Shown: in pieces, positions 49,001-61,385 of the stretch | How the letters are laid out: each line of letters opens with the position of its first letter | How positions within the stretch are numbered: position 1 is the stretch's first letter | Assembly (NCBI GenBank): GCA_003116995.1 | Contig: BDSL01000060.1 | Location: 310,001-374,000, forward strand | Direction: 5' to 3' | DNA length: 64,000 nucleotides | From: Yamagishiella unicocca | Lineage: Eukaryota > Chlorophyta > Chlorophyceae > Chlamydomonadales > Volvocaceae | Made by a program: the position numbers and the translations under genes | Notes under the pieces: model-generated | Told to the model about the DNA's origin: nothing | Databases searched by the model: none | Seen by the model: the letters and a program-made list of their open reading frames with translations, nothing else

Positions 49001-52000
49001 GCTGGGGCAGGTGGGGAGAAGACCCGATTACACGACGTAGGAAAGGGAGAGCAGGAACTATCGGGGGAGGGGGGGAGGGGGGGTTGGAGGGCTCCGGAAC
49101 CCCAACATGCCAACCCAGATCCCAATGGGGCACCCAAACCCGATGACCAGGCCCCAAAACCTCTCGCCCGCAGGAGCTCCGGTTGCTGAGCCGCGCCGTA
49201 CTGTCCGTACACGGCGACATTCTAAGGCCCAGCTGCACCGGCCCCGTGGGGGGGGGTCAGGCCTCCGCCCAACGAGCCGCCGCGCCGAGGGCGCTCCAGG
49301 GAAGCAGCGGCCAGTGCAGCATCACAGCACCTGTGAACTCTCCCAGGCTGAGCCGGCGGCGGCTTCAGTTGGCGCAGGGGTCGCAGCAGCAGCCGTTGAG
49401 TCGCCCTCTGGATGCGTCGGAGCAGGTGGGGGCGGGGAGGAGGGTGGGATGGGTCGGAGCAGGTGGGGGCGGGGAGGAGGGTGGGATGCGTCGGAGCAGG
49501 TGGGGGCGGGGAGGAGGGTGGGATGCGTCGGAGCAGGTGGGGGCGGGGAGGAGGGTGGGATGCGTCGGAGCAGGTGGGGGCGGGGAAGAGGGTGGGATGC
49601 GTCGGAGCAGGTGGGGGCGGGGAGGAGGGTGGGTCTAGGAAGTCATAGGAGTTAGGGTTTAGGGCCACGCTCTGGCCCACCGTGGCTGGCTGGCTGGAAT
49701 GACGCAGTCGCCTTCTGGACGTCAGCCAGTCCTTCCACTTGCAGTCCTGTGATGCGTCTGGAGATGTTTTGGGCGCTCAGACTCCCTCCTCCCAACGCAC
49801 ATCTCTCAGGCTACCTCCTTCCAAAACACATCTCTCAGGCTCCCTCCTCCCAAAGCACATCTCTCAGGCTCCCTCCTCCCAACGCACGCACGGCCGCCGC
49901 GACCTCCCACAGGAGCTCCTGCAGCGCCTGATGGGCCCCGCCGCCGCGGCCGCCAGCACGAGCACCTCCTTGCCCCCGCGGCCGCCCAGCAGGACCAACT
50001 GGCCCGGACAACCGCGCCTAGCGCAACCGAGCAACGGCTCCGGAACCTCCAACGAGGACGCACGTGCCCTCGTCATGGCGGGTTCTGGAGCCGCATTCGC
50101 GTCCTTCTCCATCGTACCGCTCGCCACAGCTTCTCCCGCGTTTCCCCCTGCGGGCGCGGCGGCGGCGGCGGCAGCCGCCGCCGCCGCCGCCGACCCGTCC
50201 GCCGCCGGCCAAACTCAGCCTCTGACGTTTGTGCGGGCAAGGAGCAGGTCGATGGTCAAGCCGGCCGTACGGCGGGTGTCGACGATGGCGTCCGGGCACA
50301 TGCAGCAGGTCGTGAACGCGATGGCGGCGGGGGCGCAGGCGGCCGCGGCGGCGGCGGCGGCGAGTATGGCACGTCCCGCCAGGACGTCTGGAATCCCGGC
50401 GGCAGGCGGGAAGGTGAAGGGGCGGCTGCAGCGGGTGAATACCGGCGAGTTGGTCGAGCCCGGCGTCGCTTCCAGCCCCGGCACGTCCTCCCCCGGCGGC
50501 GTCCGCCAAGCCGCCACCGCCGCCGCGGCTGCTGCGCGAGCGGCGGCGGCGGCGGCGGCGGACGCCGCGTCCAGCGGTGCCAAGTCCCGCGACAGCCCCG
50601 ACGCCGCGACGCGTGCCGTACAGGACGCGAGGAGTGGCGGCGGAGGTGCCGTACAGGACGCGAGGAGTGGCGCCGGAGGTGCCGTACAGGACGCGAGGAG
50701 TGGCGGCGGAGGTGCCGTACAAGACGCCAGGAGCACCGCGCCTGTGTCGCCGGACGTCCGCGGCGCCCCGATCTCCGGAGCCGCAAGCTCCGACGTCACT
50801 GCCACCGCGAACGCGGCAGCGGCGCCGCCGAGGAGCGACGCCGGCCCACTCCGACTCCGACCCGCCACGGCGCCGTGTGCCGCACCCACTCCCGACGCGT
50901 CCACCGCCGCCGCCGCCGCCGCCGCCCTCCCCCTCGCCGCGCAGCCCCCTGACGCCGCGTCTACAGCAGCAGCCGCCCTCGCGGGAGCCGGCGGGAGACA
51001 GGCAGCAGCACCGGCAGCGAGACAGCTAGCGGCACCGGCAATGAAACAGCTAGCAGCACCGGCAGCGAGACAGCTAGCGGCACCGGCAATGAAACAGCTA
51101 GCAGCACCGGCAGTGCCGGCCGCACACACGCTAGCGGCCGCAGCTGCCGAGTGCGCCTCCCGAGCAGGCAGCAACAGCGGCTGGCTGGCGCCCATTCCGG
51201 AGCCGCCGTCGGACCCTCGGCTGGATGCTCTCATGCGGGCGTACCGCACCACGGACTCGCCGCTGCACGCGGCCGGCAGGAGCAGGCTGTCGCTCAGCGG
51301 GACCGGGATGATGCCGCCGACCCGCGGGTCGGCGCAGGGCGCCCCGCCCGGCTCCAGGTGGCGCGGCTGCCCGTCGCCTTCCTCCTCGCGATCGGGCTCG
51401 CGAACCGCGGACGGCTACTCGCTGGGGGGCGGGCAGCTCAGCCCGCTGCGATTACCGTACAGCGGCGGCCCCCAAGTCCTACAGCCGTCGTACTCCAGTC
51501 CGCCCTGGCAAGGAAGCTTCCAGAAGAAGCCGCCGGACGAGAAGCAGCTAGCGCGAGAGGCGTCCGCGCAGCCGATGTCGCTGCATGGTGTGCTGGGCAG
51601 GAGGCCGCCCGTTGCCTGGGGCCCGGCCAGAGGCCACCAGCAGCTGCAGCAGGGCGCGGCGCCGGCGCAGGCGACCCATGGGTCGTATAGGCGGCTGAGC
51701 AGCAGCGGCAGCAGCTTCGTCGCCGTCAGCTCCGGTTTGGCGGGCGTCGGCAGTAGCAGCCTGGCCACGTCTCCCTCGCACCACCACCCGCTGCTGGGCG
51801 GCGGCAGTAGCTCGCCGACACCGCTGCACCGGATGCTGTTGATGCAGCAGCGGCTGCCATCAAGAACAAGGATGTCTTTGGAGTCGGCCAACATCGCGTC
51901 GGCGAGCCAGCGAGACAGCACCGGGGGCGCGGCCGCCGCCGCCGCCGCCTCGGCGGACGCTGGACAGGGGCCACCAACGGCGGGGACGGGGGCAGTAGCT

Positions 52001-52118
52001 CAGGGGACGAGCGCCGATGTCAGCACTCAATGCAGAATCCACGCGGGCGGGGCGTACGCTAGCGCCGCCCGCGGCACCGACAGCCCGGTCGCGGTCTGTA
52101 GGCAAAGCAGCTGCTACT

Positions 52119-52158
<40 letters not shown>

Positions 52159-55100
52159 CTGCAATGCGGATGTCCTCTTATTGGGCGTTGTCAGCAGCGG
52201 CAACGTCCTCTCTGGTGGTGGACTTCTTGGCAGCGGGGTGAGCTCGACGGGAGCTGGCGGCGGCGGCGGCGGCACCGTCGACACGCTGCAGGCAACCTTC
52301 AGGGAGGTTGGCATCGGCCGTTGGGGGGGCGCGTCGCCAAGGGCAACCGCAACCACAACGGACTTGTCGTACGCAGGTTAGTGAGCGCGACAGGCGCCGC
52401 AGGGAGTGCTGTGGGTGGGCGGGTGGGTGGGTGGGTGTTACAGCGAAGCGGCGAAGGCTCTACGAGTGGGTGTGATGAGTTGTCCGAGAAACACACCCGC
52501 GGAGACACAACAGTCCGGACGGGGCTGCAAGGAAACCGTGTCCGGACGGGTGTTTTTTTTACCGCTATGTCGTTTGTGGGCAAGCGGGCGTTGGTGTGTC
52601 TGCGGGGGATCGGGGGGAGCTGTGCTCATGCAGCGCCGTACACTTTAAGGCTGACACCACCGCCGCAATCGGCATTGTTAGTACACCACTACCAAACCGT
52701 GTCAGCGAACCCACCGTCGCCATCCTTCGCCCTTCGCCCTTCGCCCTTCGCCCCTACCTCCAACCCCTTTCCTCTCCCAACCCCCCCACCGTCGTGCGTC
52801 CACGGGTCTTCCTTGAAACCCACCGTAACCGGTTCTTTTCTGTGCCCCCCCCCCCCCCTCCACCGTCGTCCCGCTGCAGCCGCCTCCCGTAGGCCCATGT
52901 CCGGACACCTCGGGATTCCCAGCGGTAGCGGCTGCTGGTCGAGCAACGCCGCCCCCATTGCCAATGGCCCGGCCAACGCGACCTCCAACTCCGCCGTGTT
53001 TCCCACGACGGGCCGGAGCAGCTTCGCCGCCGCGTCGAACATACCCTTCCGGGGTGGCGGGGCGCGCCGTGGCAACTCCGTCAGGTGGGCCCGATGCCGC
53101 GAATGCGATGTACGGCGGCGCACGCCCGGGATCGGGGTCGGGTGAGGGCTGTGTTATATCTCTCCCCTCTGCTGGGCGCTGGGAGGGCCGTACGCTGTAC
53201 GACGACCGTAGCTTGTCCCCCCCTCCGTCTTTCCGTGCACCGGCACTGGCGCCATCCTCCCCCTCCTTCTCCCCCACCTCCCGCGCGCTCCCCTCCGTCG
53301 CTCCCTCGCCAGCTCCTCCCCTCCCCCGCGTCCCTTCCTCCGCCGCGAACCCCCTTGGGGTTACCGGTAGTGTAAAATTTGCTAACTACGTAGTTTCCCA
53401 GACTTTGCACATTAAAGTTTGTTTGTTGTTTTCCGCCGACGAGCCGCCGCCGCCGCCGCCGCCGGCCCCCTCCCCGCAGGGCCCGAGTTCACGCCCTTCT
53501 AGACCAGGCGGAACAGGCGGAGCTTCTCCGCGGTGGCAGCGGCGGCATCACCTCTGCGTCGGGCCACTGCCACAGCCTCCACATGTCCCACTCATCACGC
53601 CCCGGCTCCAGCGTTGCCAGCCTAGGCTATGGGTTCCGCCCCCTCTCCGTCAACAACGCCAGCGGCACGCTACCCAACGGCGCCGGCGGCGCGCCGATGG
53701 TCCCCCGTGGCGGCGGCGGCGGCGGCGGCGCCGCCGCCGCCGCCAGCCTGAGGATGACGTCGGGACACAGCTCCGTACCGCTTGTACCGTACGAGGTCCT
53801 GCATGCCGACAGCGTCACCGGCGGCAGCCGCGGCGGCGGCGGCGGCGGCGGGCACGTGCAGGGCGTGTCGATGTGTACGGAGCCGTACACGTACGGCGAC
53901 CGGCAGTCGTTGGTTATGCGGTCCATGTCACGGCAGGATAGCTCCCTGCTGCAGCTGCTGACCAGCTGCGATGAGCCGCCGACGGACTCCAGGGAGGCGC
54001 CCGGCGGCGGCGGCGGCGCGGGGCCTGCGTCCGGTGTGTTCGTACACCTGGGCGACTCGGGGGGGGTGGGCGGCCTGGCGACGTCGGGGGGATCGGTCAG
54101 CGGCGCCGCCACCGCCGACGGCGGCGGCGGCGGCGGCGCCGCCGCCGCCGCCGCTGGCCAGCAGAGCAGCCACGTCAGTCCCGTCAGCTTGCGCTTCCTG
54201 ACGCCGGAGGGGTTCGCCGCCGCCGGCGGTGCCGTACAGATGCACGCTGGCGGCGTCATGACGGCGCCGCAGGCGTCGCCCGGCAGCTACACGAGGGGGT
54301 CTCACCCCACCAATACACACAGCGCCGTCACCCACGTAACAGCAGGCGGGGGGGCGACGGCGACGACGGGGGAGCAGCGGGGCGATACGGCGACGTCGTA
54401 CTTTGTGGACGAGACACACGACCAGTCGGACCCGCGTGGGGTTGGCTTCAACTTCTTCGCCGCCAGGGAGTCGTGCGATATGCAGAACCTGCACATGTCT
54501 ATCGACGGCGGTGGCGGCGGCGGCGGCGGCGGCGGGAATGGCGGCGGCCACGACCCACCTCGCGGCAGCTGGAACGGCGGCGGCGGGTACGGCGGCGGCG
54601 GGTGCGGCGCGCCGGCGGCGCCGCAGGTGTCGTGGTGTCAGCTGAGAGCGCGCACGTGTATGACAGTGGACGGGCGGCGGGTGCTGATGCTCATTATGAG
54701 TGACGTAACCAAGCAGATTCAGGTGGGGGGGGGAAGGGCCGCGGGGGGGGGGTATGAGCGGAAACCCGTAGGCGGGCAGGGGGGAAGGGTATGAGAGGAA
54801 ACCCGTAGATCGGTTCTGCAAAGTAAAACAGAGTTGGAAATGTTTGGTAAAGTAGGGGGGGGAGATTGCAGGGCCAGCCAGAGCGGTAGGTAGGAGGGTG
54901 GGGCTGGGTGAGCGCGTGAGAGCGTGTGCTCACGATCCGCAGGTCCGAAGTTAGGAGGGGACGAGGGCATCCATTCGAGTGCGGGAAGCAGGACGCCCTC
55001 GCCCTCACCCTCGCACAGGCTGTGTTGAGCCAGGGGGGTTTTCTCTGAACCCTCTCCCCCTCTCCACTTCCCTCCCCCGCCATGCGCTTGTGCAGAACCA

Positions 55101-58100
55101 GGAGCGGGTGGCTGCCCTGGTGGAGCAGGAGCACCGCATTCTGGAGGTGGGTGGGCGGGGGGACCGGGGGGCGGGGGGACCGGGGGGCGGGGGGGGGGGT
55201 TGGGCCACATCCTGGAGTTCAGATGGGAGGACCGGGTCTCGGGCCAGGGCCGCCGCAGCGACAGCAGGGGCAGCAGCAGCAGCCCTGGCGCGGAGATCGC
55301 GTTTGACCTGGGTCGTGGGGCCTTTGGGCGGGGCCTGCTGCCTGATCCTCTACCCACACGTCGTGCCCCCGCTCAGCTGCCAGGACCGCTGAGCGCTGGT
55401 GCCCCCCTTCCACGGGTCTTCCTCAAAACCCCTTCCTGACCCACACCGCCCCCTCCCACCCCCGCTCCTGCTACCCCAACCCACCCCGCCCCGCCCCATA
55501 CTCGCGGCCTGTGACCCATGGGTCGCGCCGCCCCACCTTCGGCGTCGGGTGCTTGTAACTCCGGCTGTCTATGTACGACCCCACAGGCGTTGTTCCCCAG
55601 GTGAGTACGGCGGGGTACGGCGTGAGGTCCGGGGGGTGGGGGGGTGCTCCTGGTTGCTGCCCCCATTCGCATGCTGCGGGGTTTTTGCTCCCTCACACTC
55701 ACTTCGAGCGCCAACCGGAATACCGGTGTAACCAACTAACCGACTCCCTAACTGCCGTTACCGACTTCTCCCACGTCTGTTGGGGGGCCTCCCGCTGCCT
55801 CACTCCTCATTACACTCCTCCGTACACTCCTCCGTACACTCCTCCGTTCATTCCTCCGTACACTCCTCCGTTCACTCCTCCGTTCACTCCTCCCACTCCT
55901 CCGTACACTCCTCCGTACACTCCTCCGTACGCAGACACGTCATCGCGTACCTCACCACGCCCACCGGCGGTGACGGCGAGGACGAGGAGGGGGCCGTCGT
56001 ACAGGATGACGAGGGGGGCGGCGGCGGAGGAGGAGGAGGCTCCTCCCCGTCACGCGGGCGGCGGGCTGGGGGCATCGGCGGCGGTGGCGAGCCGCGGCGG
56101 CGCAACCAGCTGCTGGTCGGGGCGTCGTCTCCATCCAACAGCGCTACTCGGGCGCATAGCCAGATGCGGCGAATGGCGCTGCAGCAGCACCTGAACACGC
56201 TGAAGGTGTCGCAGCTAGCCACGGAGCACAGGATGGTGACGATCCTCTTCTCGGATGTGAGTCCCGGGGTTTGGGAGGCAGACCCGTGGGTCGGCACCAG
56301 GGTTTGGGAGGAGACCCGTGGGTCGGCACCGGGAGAATACAAGGATCAGGCGTGCGGGTTGCGTACGGAACCGTGAAAGGCAGGAGGACCTTGCATGGAT
56401 GATAAACACAACCGCCCGAGTGCTAAGGTGTACAACCGCCCGAGTGCTAAGGTGTACAACCGCCCGAGTGCTAAGGTATACCTGTGGTGGAGAAACGTGG
56501 CGTCCTCCCCCTAGCTGCACACGTATCTTTGTCCGGTCTCGTTTTAGGTAAGTGGAAATATTGCTCGGCTCTGACAAGGACCTCTAACCCCGCCGCCCGC
56601 CCGCCTGCCCTGCTTGCACCCACCATCGCAGATCGTGGGCTTCACCGCCTTCTCCCGACAGGTGCGGACCCTGAGGGTGGCTGGCTGGTGCAGGGTGGTG
56701 GGCCGTACGAGGGTGCTGGGTGGTGCAGGGTGTCTAGGGTGGTGGGCCGTACGAGGGTGCAGGGTGTCCAGGGTGGTGGGCCGTACGAGGGTGCAGGGTG
56801 TCTAGGGTGGTGGGCCGTACGAGGGTGGTGGGCCGTACGAGGGTGCTGGGCCGTACGAGGGTGCTGGCTGGTGCAGGGTGTCTAGGGTGGTGGGCCGTAC
56901 GAGGGTGCTGGGGCCTGTCTTCTCGTACTGGGGCGCTCCTCGCGCGCCGAGGATTTGTTCCGAGTGGTGGGGCTTGCCGGGGGCTTCCCGCCGGGGCCCT
57001 GTATCGTGCTTTGCGTGCTGGGCCGCGGTTGTGGGTTGTGGGTTATCAAGCCCCGGCAGCTGCCTGGTGGTGGCCCCGCCGGCGCGCGCTGTGCGAGCTG
57101 ATGGGCGGCTGTTGGGCGCAAAGGGAGCGGGCGGGGGCGGGGGTGTTCAAGAGAGGAAACCCGTGGGTCGGCGGGGGGTTTGGCGGGGGCGAGGAGGGGG
57201 GCAGGGCCGCACGCGGGTCGCACACCATTAAAACACGCCCCGCACGCACCGCACAAACCCTGCCGACCGACAAAATTCATCCCCCGGCCGTACTGTACGA
57301 CAGGTGCCGCCGCTGACCGTCATGCGCTTCCTGAACGAGCTGTACCAGAAGCTGGATGCGCTGTTGGACATCTACAAGGTGCGGCGGGGGCGCGCCTACC
57401 TAGGTACCTTCCCTTCAACCGTGTCGTACGGCCCGTGCCCCTCCCTCCGCTTGGCTTATTCTCCGGGTTTCTCTTCACCCCAACCGCTCCAACCATCACC
57501 ACCAACCACCAGAACCACTCCAATGACCCCAACCGCCCCAACCAACAACCCACCCAGGTGTACAAGGTGGAGACAATCGGTGACTGCTACGTCGTGGCCG
57601 GAGGGCTGGTCAGGTGGGGCTGGACAGGGTGGCGGCCGCCGTACGTTGGGGGAGCGGAGCCGGATATTGCGCTTTCAGTCGGATGTGGGGCAATATCGTA
57701 CGGCTCTAACCGTCGTACGGCACGAACCGTTGGGGTTCCCACTGTGGGGCATTTATCTCCAACAACAACAACGATAACAACAACGACGGAGGCCCGACTA
57801 GGGTTTTGGCGGAGGAGGGTTTTTGGCGTTTTCACACCGCCCCTACCACCAAGCTCTCGCGCGCTCGCCCCGCACGTCTCATCAGCAGCCAGGCGGCCCT
57901 AACGTCGTACTGTCGTACCGCACCGCCCCCGCGTCGTACTGCGCTTCAGGTACGACGCCGACGGCCTGTGCACGGTGCTGCCCGAGGGCGAGGCGGACGA
58001 GCTGCACGCGGTGCGGGTGATGGAGTTCGCCAAGGCCATGCTGCGTGCGAGTCGGGAGGTCATGATGCCCACCTCGGGGGAGGCGGTGCAGGTGCGGCTG

Positions 58101-58988
58101 GGGCTGCACAGCGGCCCCGCCATGAGCGGTGTGGTGGGCACCAAGATGCCCCGGTTCACGGTGTTCGGGGAGACTGTGGAGGCGGCGCACACCATGGAGT
58201 CCAGCGGGCGGCCGGGTCGTATCCACGTCAGCAGCGTCACGAAGGAGCTGCTGAAGCGGGAGGCGTGGGAGCAGACGGAGGGGGTGCAGGTGCGCAGAGG
58301 GAGGCGGGGGGCGCTACAATAAAGGAACCGGTAACAGAGGGGGGGCGGGGTGAGGGGAGGGCTGCAAGGGAAAAACCCGTGTACGAAAGGAAGGAAAAGC
58401 GGTTAGGACGGGCGTGTCGAGATGCATGTTGGAGGAATTGGTTGAGGAAACTAAAGTGTGAGGGGAGGGATGGGGGGGAGCGGGGAGCGGGGCGGGGCGG
58501 GGCGGGGGAGGGGGGTGCGTTTGGACGTGGCTGCTGCCTAGGGTTTTGGAGGTGCGGGGTCGTCTTTCGGAACCACCGTCGCGGCCGGGGGGTTTTTGAG
58601 GCGAGTTGCAGTACGCCGTACGCAGTACGATTAGTCCACTCGCCCCGGCGCTGCTCCCCTCCTCGAGGCGGAGGCGGGCTCCCTCCCAGCCCCCCTCAAC
58701 CTAGAAGCACAGCGGTGAAACACCACAGAGATGCGCCCCTGCACCCTCCCCCCCCCCTCCCCCGGGCCGCAGAAACTAGGTGCCCGCCGACCATGCGCCA
58801 ACTATCCTTTCCTTTTCGCGTCAACGGTTTCTATGCCACCCCCCCCCATCCTCCTCGGGTCTTCCTCGAACCCCCCATCCTCCTCCGGGCCGCAGATCGA
58901 GGGGCGGGGTAAGCTGGACACCTACCTCTGGCACGAAGAGGAGGAGGACGACTCGCATAAGCAGCGGGTCATGGCCGTCTATTTGTGA
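43083..58988 (+). CDS. Large class III nucleotide cyclase (guanylyl-type) with PAS-like and GAF-like N-terminal region
   Basis: Modelled exons: up to 43666, 44466-44547, 45081-45541, 46308-46362, 46570-46728, 46883-46990, 47526-47835, 48547-48713, 49174-49425, 49745 (or 49913)-52376, 52880-53084, 53480-54722, 55096-55146, 55587-55600, 55935-56256, 56632-56661, 57304-57378, 57558-57613, 57950-58289 and 58896-58988, all in phase, about 2,350-2,410 residues. The first exon is open back to 43083 without an ATG, so the true start is upstream or downstream. Early exons (ASHRGVYCAIKHKPPVGPGS, CMLVMENSRKAAGLLLVVHR, AVALCCRVFAASCHPTAHSF) suggest a GAF-like sensor. The giant exon is Ala/Gly/Ser-rich. 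A PAS-type end (RRVLMLIMSDVTKQIQ), a coiled linker (ALVEQEHRILEALFPRHVI) and the catalytic domain follow: VTILFSD-IVGFTAFSRQ, KVETIGDCYVVAGG, VRLGLHSGPAMSGVVG and PRFTVFGETVEAAHTMES. Both metal Asp residues are present. The purine-selecting Glu (VETIGD) favours GTP. The transition-state Asn and Arg are replaced. Confidence 0.85.
44836..45030. repeat. Intronic minisatellite, 24 bp unit, about 8 copies
   Basis: Units of the form ccatctgtaccggctcccat plus acca lie in cyclase intron 2 (44548-45080). Being a multiple of three they make long open frames on both strands, which are not the frame of exon 3. Confidence 0.92.
45622..45803. repeat. Intronic minisatellite, 19 bp unit, 9-10 copies
   Basis: Perfect repeats of gcgaggaaggcccgtggat lie in cyclase intron 3 (45542-46307), ending with a variant gcgaggaaaaccg. 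Single copies of the same motif occur in other introns of the window (see findings). Confidence 0.97.
47366..47413. repeat. Short tandem repeat, 10 bp unit (cccgatccaa)
   Basis: About five exact units in cyclase intron 6, followed by cccgacccgacctgacc. Confidence 0.93.
49411..49640. repeat. Minisatellite, 37 bp unit, 6 copies, overlapping a splice donor
   Basis: Each unit runs gatgcgtcggagcaggtggg then ggcggggaggagggtgg. The first copy includes the end of cyclase exon 9 (codons DASEQ) and its donor cag|gtggg at 49425/49426; five more copies follow inside the intron, each with the same donor-like sequence. Confidence 0.93.
49775..49895. repeat. Tandem repeat, about 29-30 bp unit, four copies, at the start of cyclase exon 10
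   Basis: Repeats of tctctcaggctccctcctcc plus caaagcaca. Because the unit is not a multiple of three, its translation shifts frame from copy to copy. This is one reason to prefer the acceptor at 49912/49913 (before ELLQRLMGP) over the one at 49744/49745. Confidence 0.85.
55802..55930. repeat. Tandem repeat, 12 bp unit (cactcctccgta)
   Basis: About ten units with gta/gtt variation lie immediately before the acceptor of cyclase exon 15 (exon start 55935). The array supplies the polypyrimidine-rich context of that acceptor. Confidence 0.92.
56405..56480. repeat. Tandem repeat, 24 bp unit, three copies
   Basis: caaccgcccgagtgctaagg plus tgta is repeated in cyclase intron 15. Confidence 0.93.
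56690..56905. repeat. Degenerate repeat cluster (ggtgggccgtacgagggtg)
   Basis: About seven copies of gtgggccgtacgagggtg with variable spacers (ctggtgcagggtgtctaggg) in cyclase intron 16. Confidence 0.9.
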
Positions 58989-59670
58989 GCTGGCAGGCGT
59001 ACGACGTACGGCGTACGGCGGGAGCAGCGGCGAAGCTGGGGGATCCAGAGGGCTGTGTACAGTCCCAGCGCCGAACAAGCTCCCGGGGCCGCCCTCACTT
59101 GCGCCGTGGGCGCCATGGGCGGAGCGCCATGTGCGCCCCCCTGACGTGCGCCTACATCCACCTATGACCATGACGTAGGACTATGACGTAACTAAAACTT
59201 GTGATCAAGGACGGTGGTTGGGACGAGCGGGGTCGGTGGGGCAGGAGGATGAACGTGGGGGTTCGCGGCGGAGTTATATGTCACTATAACAATAACAATA
59301 AACCGAGAGCCCAGCCCGGAGCAAAGCTGCGAAGCTCCGGAAAAGCGAATAGTCCGGGCACAGCGCGTATGTGGGCGTGGGTGTGGGCGTTTTGGTGCAT
59401 GCGGATATCCGACGCAGCAGCTGGCTGGAGGCCGGAGGGTTTCTCGACCGAGGCCCCAGGAAGGACACTGTTGGCGTCGGTGCCCGCTCGATGTAGTGTG
59501 TCTGCATGCGCACTGGCGGCGAGGATGCGTTGAGGCGGGGGGGGAACGGGAGCGTGTTTCGATGTATCAAACACCCGGTGCGCACTTCGCTTTTGCGGGG
59601 CGGACGTTGCTTGCGCTAGCGCTCTGAGTGAGTCCTGACACGTTGATTGCGATAGGTCATTGCGATAGGT

Positions 59671-59815
59671 CAGGCTCAGGGCCAGGGTCAGGGCCAGGGC
59701 CAGGGTCAGGGCCAGGGCCAGGGTCAGGGCCAGGGCCAGGGCCAGGGCCAGGGCCAGGGCCAGGGCCAGGGCCAGGGCCAGGGCCAGGGTCAGGGCCAGG
59801 GTCAGGGTCAGGGGT
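59671..59815. repeat. Hexanucleotide microsatellite (cagggc/caggg-t variants)
   Basis: About 24 units of cagggc interspersed with cagggt. It translates as Gly-Pro/Gly-Ser on the plus strand and Ala-Leu on the minus strand, producing spurious ORFs. Confidence 0.96.
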
Positions 59816-61297
59816 GCGTACAACGACGGATGGGTGGATGGACGGATCGGAGGAGGAGGAGAGCGGAGGCCGCCAAGCGCGGTGCGGGTCGTGCAGTGTG
59901 CGGGCGAGAGGGATGTTGCCACCCTCCTCCGATGTACCAGTCTTACCTTCCGCCGGTTACGCAGAGAGACCGGTGTTGGTACAGGATCGGGAGTCGTCCC
60001 GTCGGCACCTAATGCCGAGGGAGCCGGGGAACATGGAGGCCCCGGGGGGGGCGAGAGGGAGCGAGGGGGCCGAGGAACATGGAGGCCGAGGGGGCGAGCA
60101 CGCAGCTGCGTCGGACCTGTCGGACGCTGTCGCGGCGGAGGAAGAAGGGCGCGCGGCGGATTGTGGTTGTGGTGGAGTTGGGGGTCTAGGTTTTGTGCAG
60201 TTGGGGGGGGGGAGAGGGGAACGAAGCAATGAGTCCAATGGTTGCATCCGCCCTCCCAGCCAGGTGTGGTTAGACAGAAGCTGCGCTGGAAGAGGAATCG
60301 TGAAACGAGCCGAGACGGGAGACGAGAGCCAGCGACGGACAAGCACGCGGCCCCGAAACCGCCTGGGGACGGCGTACGGCGGCGGTGCAACCGAACACAC
60401 CAAAGCACGAGTATCGTATTATCGTATTATATTATACCCTAGACCTGCCTCCCAGATGGAGGCAGGGACAAGTAGGACCGGCCGGGCACGTCGGCCGGCC
60501 GATGGCGCAGCGTAGAATAGGATTGCTCCGGAGTTGTTGGCTCCACGGCTCGCCGCATCCTGCTTGCATGTGTGGGCTTTCGGGGGTCGAGCTGTACGGG
60601 GATCGAGCTGTACGGCAGTCAAGCAGTACGGGGATCGAGCTGTACGGGGATCGAGGTGTACGGGTGTCAAGCCGTACAGAGGTCGAGCGAGGCCGGGGTG
60701 TCGTACCTTGTACGCCTCTTGCGGGGCGCGGCGGGCATTGGGCGATGAGGCACACACTGAGAACTGTGCACGTTGCCGTACCCGGAGGAACCCTCCAGGG
60801 AGGGCGCCGTGCTGCCCAAGTATAGCCCGTGCGATGTAGGGCGCCCTGTGCCGCAGTTTTGCGGTATGATGCCCGTGGGGCGTTTCCGAGCTCGTTTGGT
60901 TGGTTCGTGCGTTATTGCGCGGCCACTTCGGCCCTTCTGCAGGATTACCAGACGAACACACGCAGCCCAAATGAGGGGTAAGGCACGAGATTGCATGATA
61001 GGCGGTTGTTGGTTGGTGGTTGGTGGGGCGTTCCCATGGGGCCCCGACACCAGGAGCTTTTGGCATCGCGCGCATGGATGGCAAATGTATGATGACACCA
61101 TGACCCACGGGTCGCTCGCGATGGTTGCGGTACGACAGCGTCCAGTGGCGCCTCGCACCGTCCTGTCTGAGTAGCGTATGAACGAGTGTATATCGTCTTG
61201 GCGAGGGTTGAGCCTGGGGCGGGGCGCCGGAGTCGGTTAGCTGACACCGTTGCCGATGGCCTGCTCGTACTAACGCCAATGCGGGTGTGCGGACTGA

Positions 61298-61385
61298 CAA
61301 GTGACGGGTCATGTAGCGACCTCCACAGCCGACTGACAAGTGACGGGTCATGTAGCGACCTCCATAGCCGACTGACAAGTCGGCG
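61298..61385. repeat. Tandem duplication, 39 bp unit, two copies plus partial
   Basis: gactgacaagtgacgggtca plus tgtagcgacctccacagcc occurs twice, followed by a truncated gactgacaagt. Confidence 0.9.

Noticed and set aside
50018..51252. Minus-strand Ala/Arg-rich ORFs of over 200 codons
   Set aside because: Antisense shadows of the GC-rich, Ala/Gly-coding giant exon of the cyclase.
59284..60515. Long ORFs on both strands (AL and GP repeats)
   Set aside because: Open only because the hexanucleotide array has no stops. No motif or splice support.
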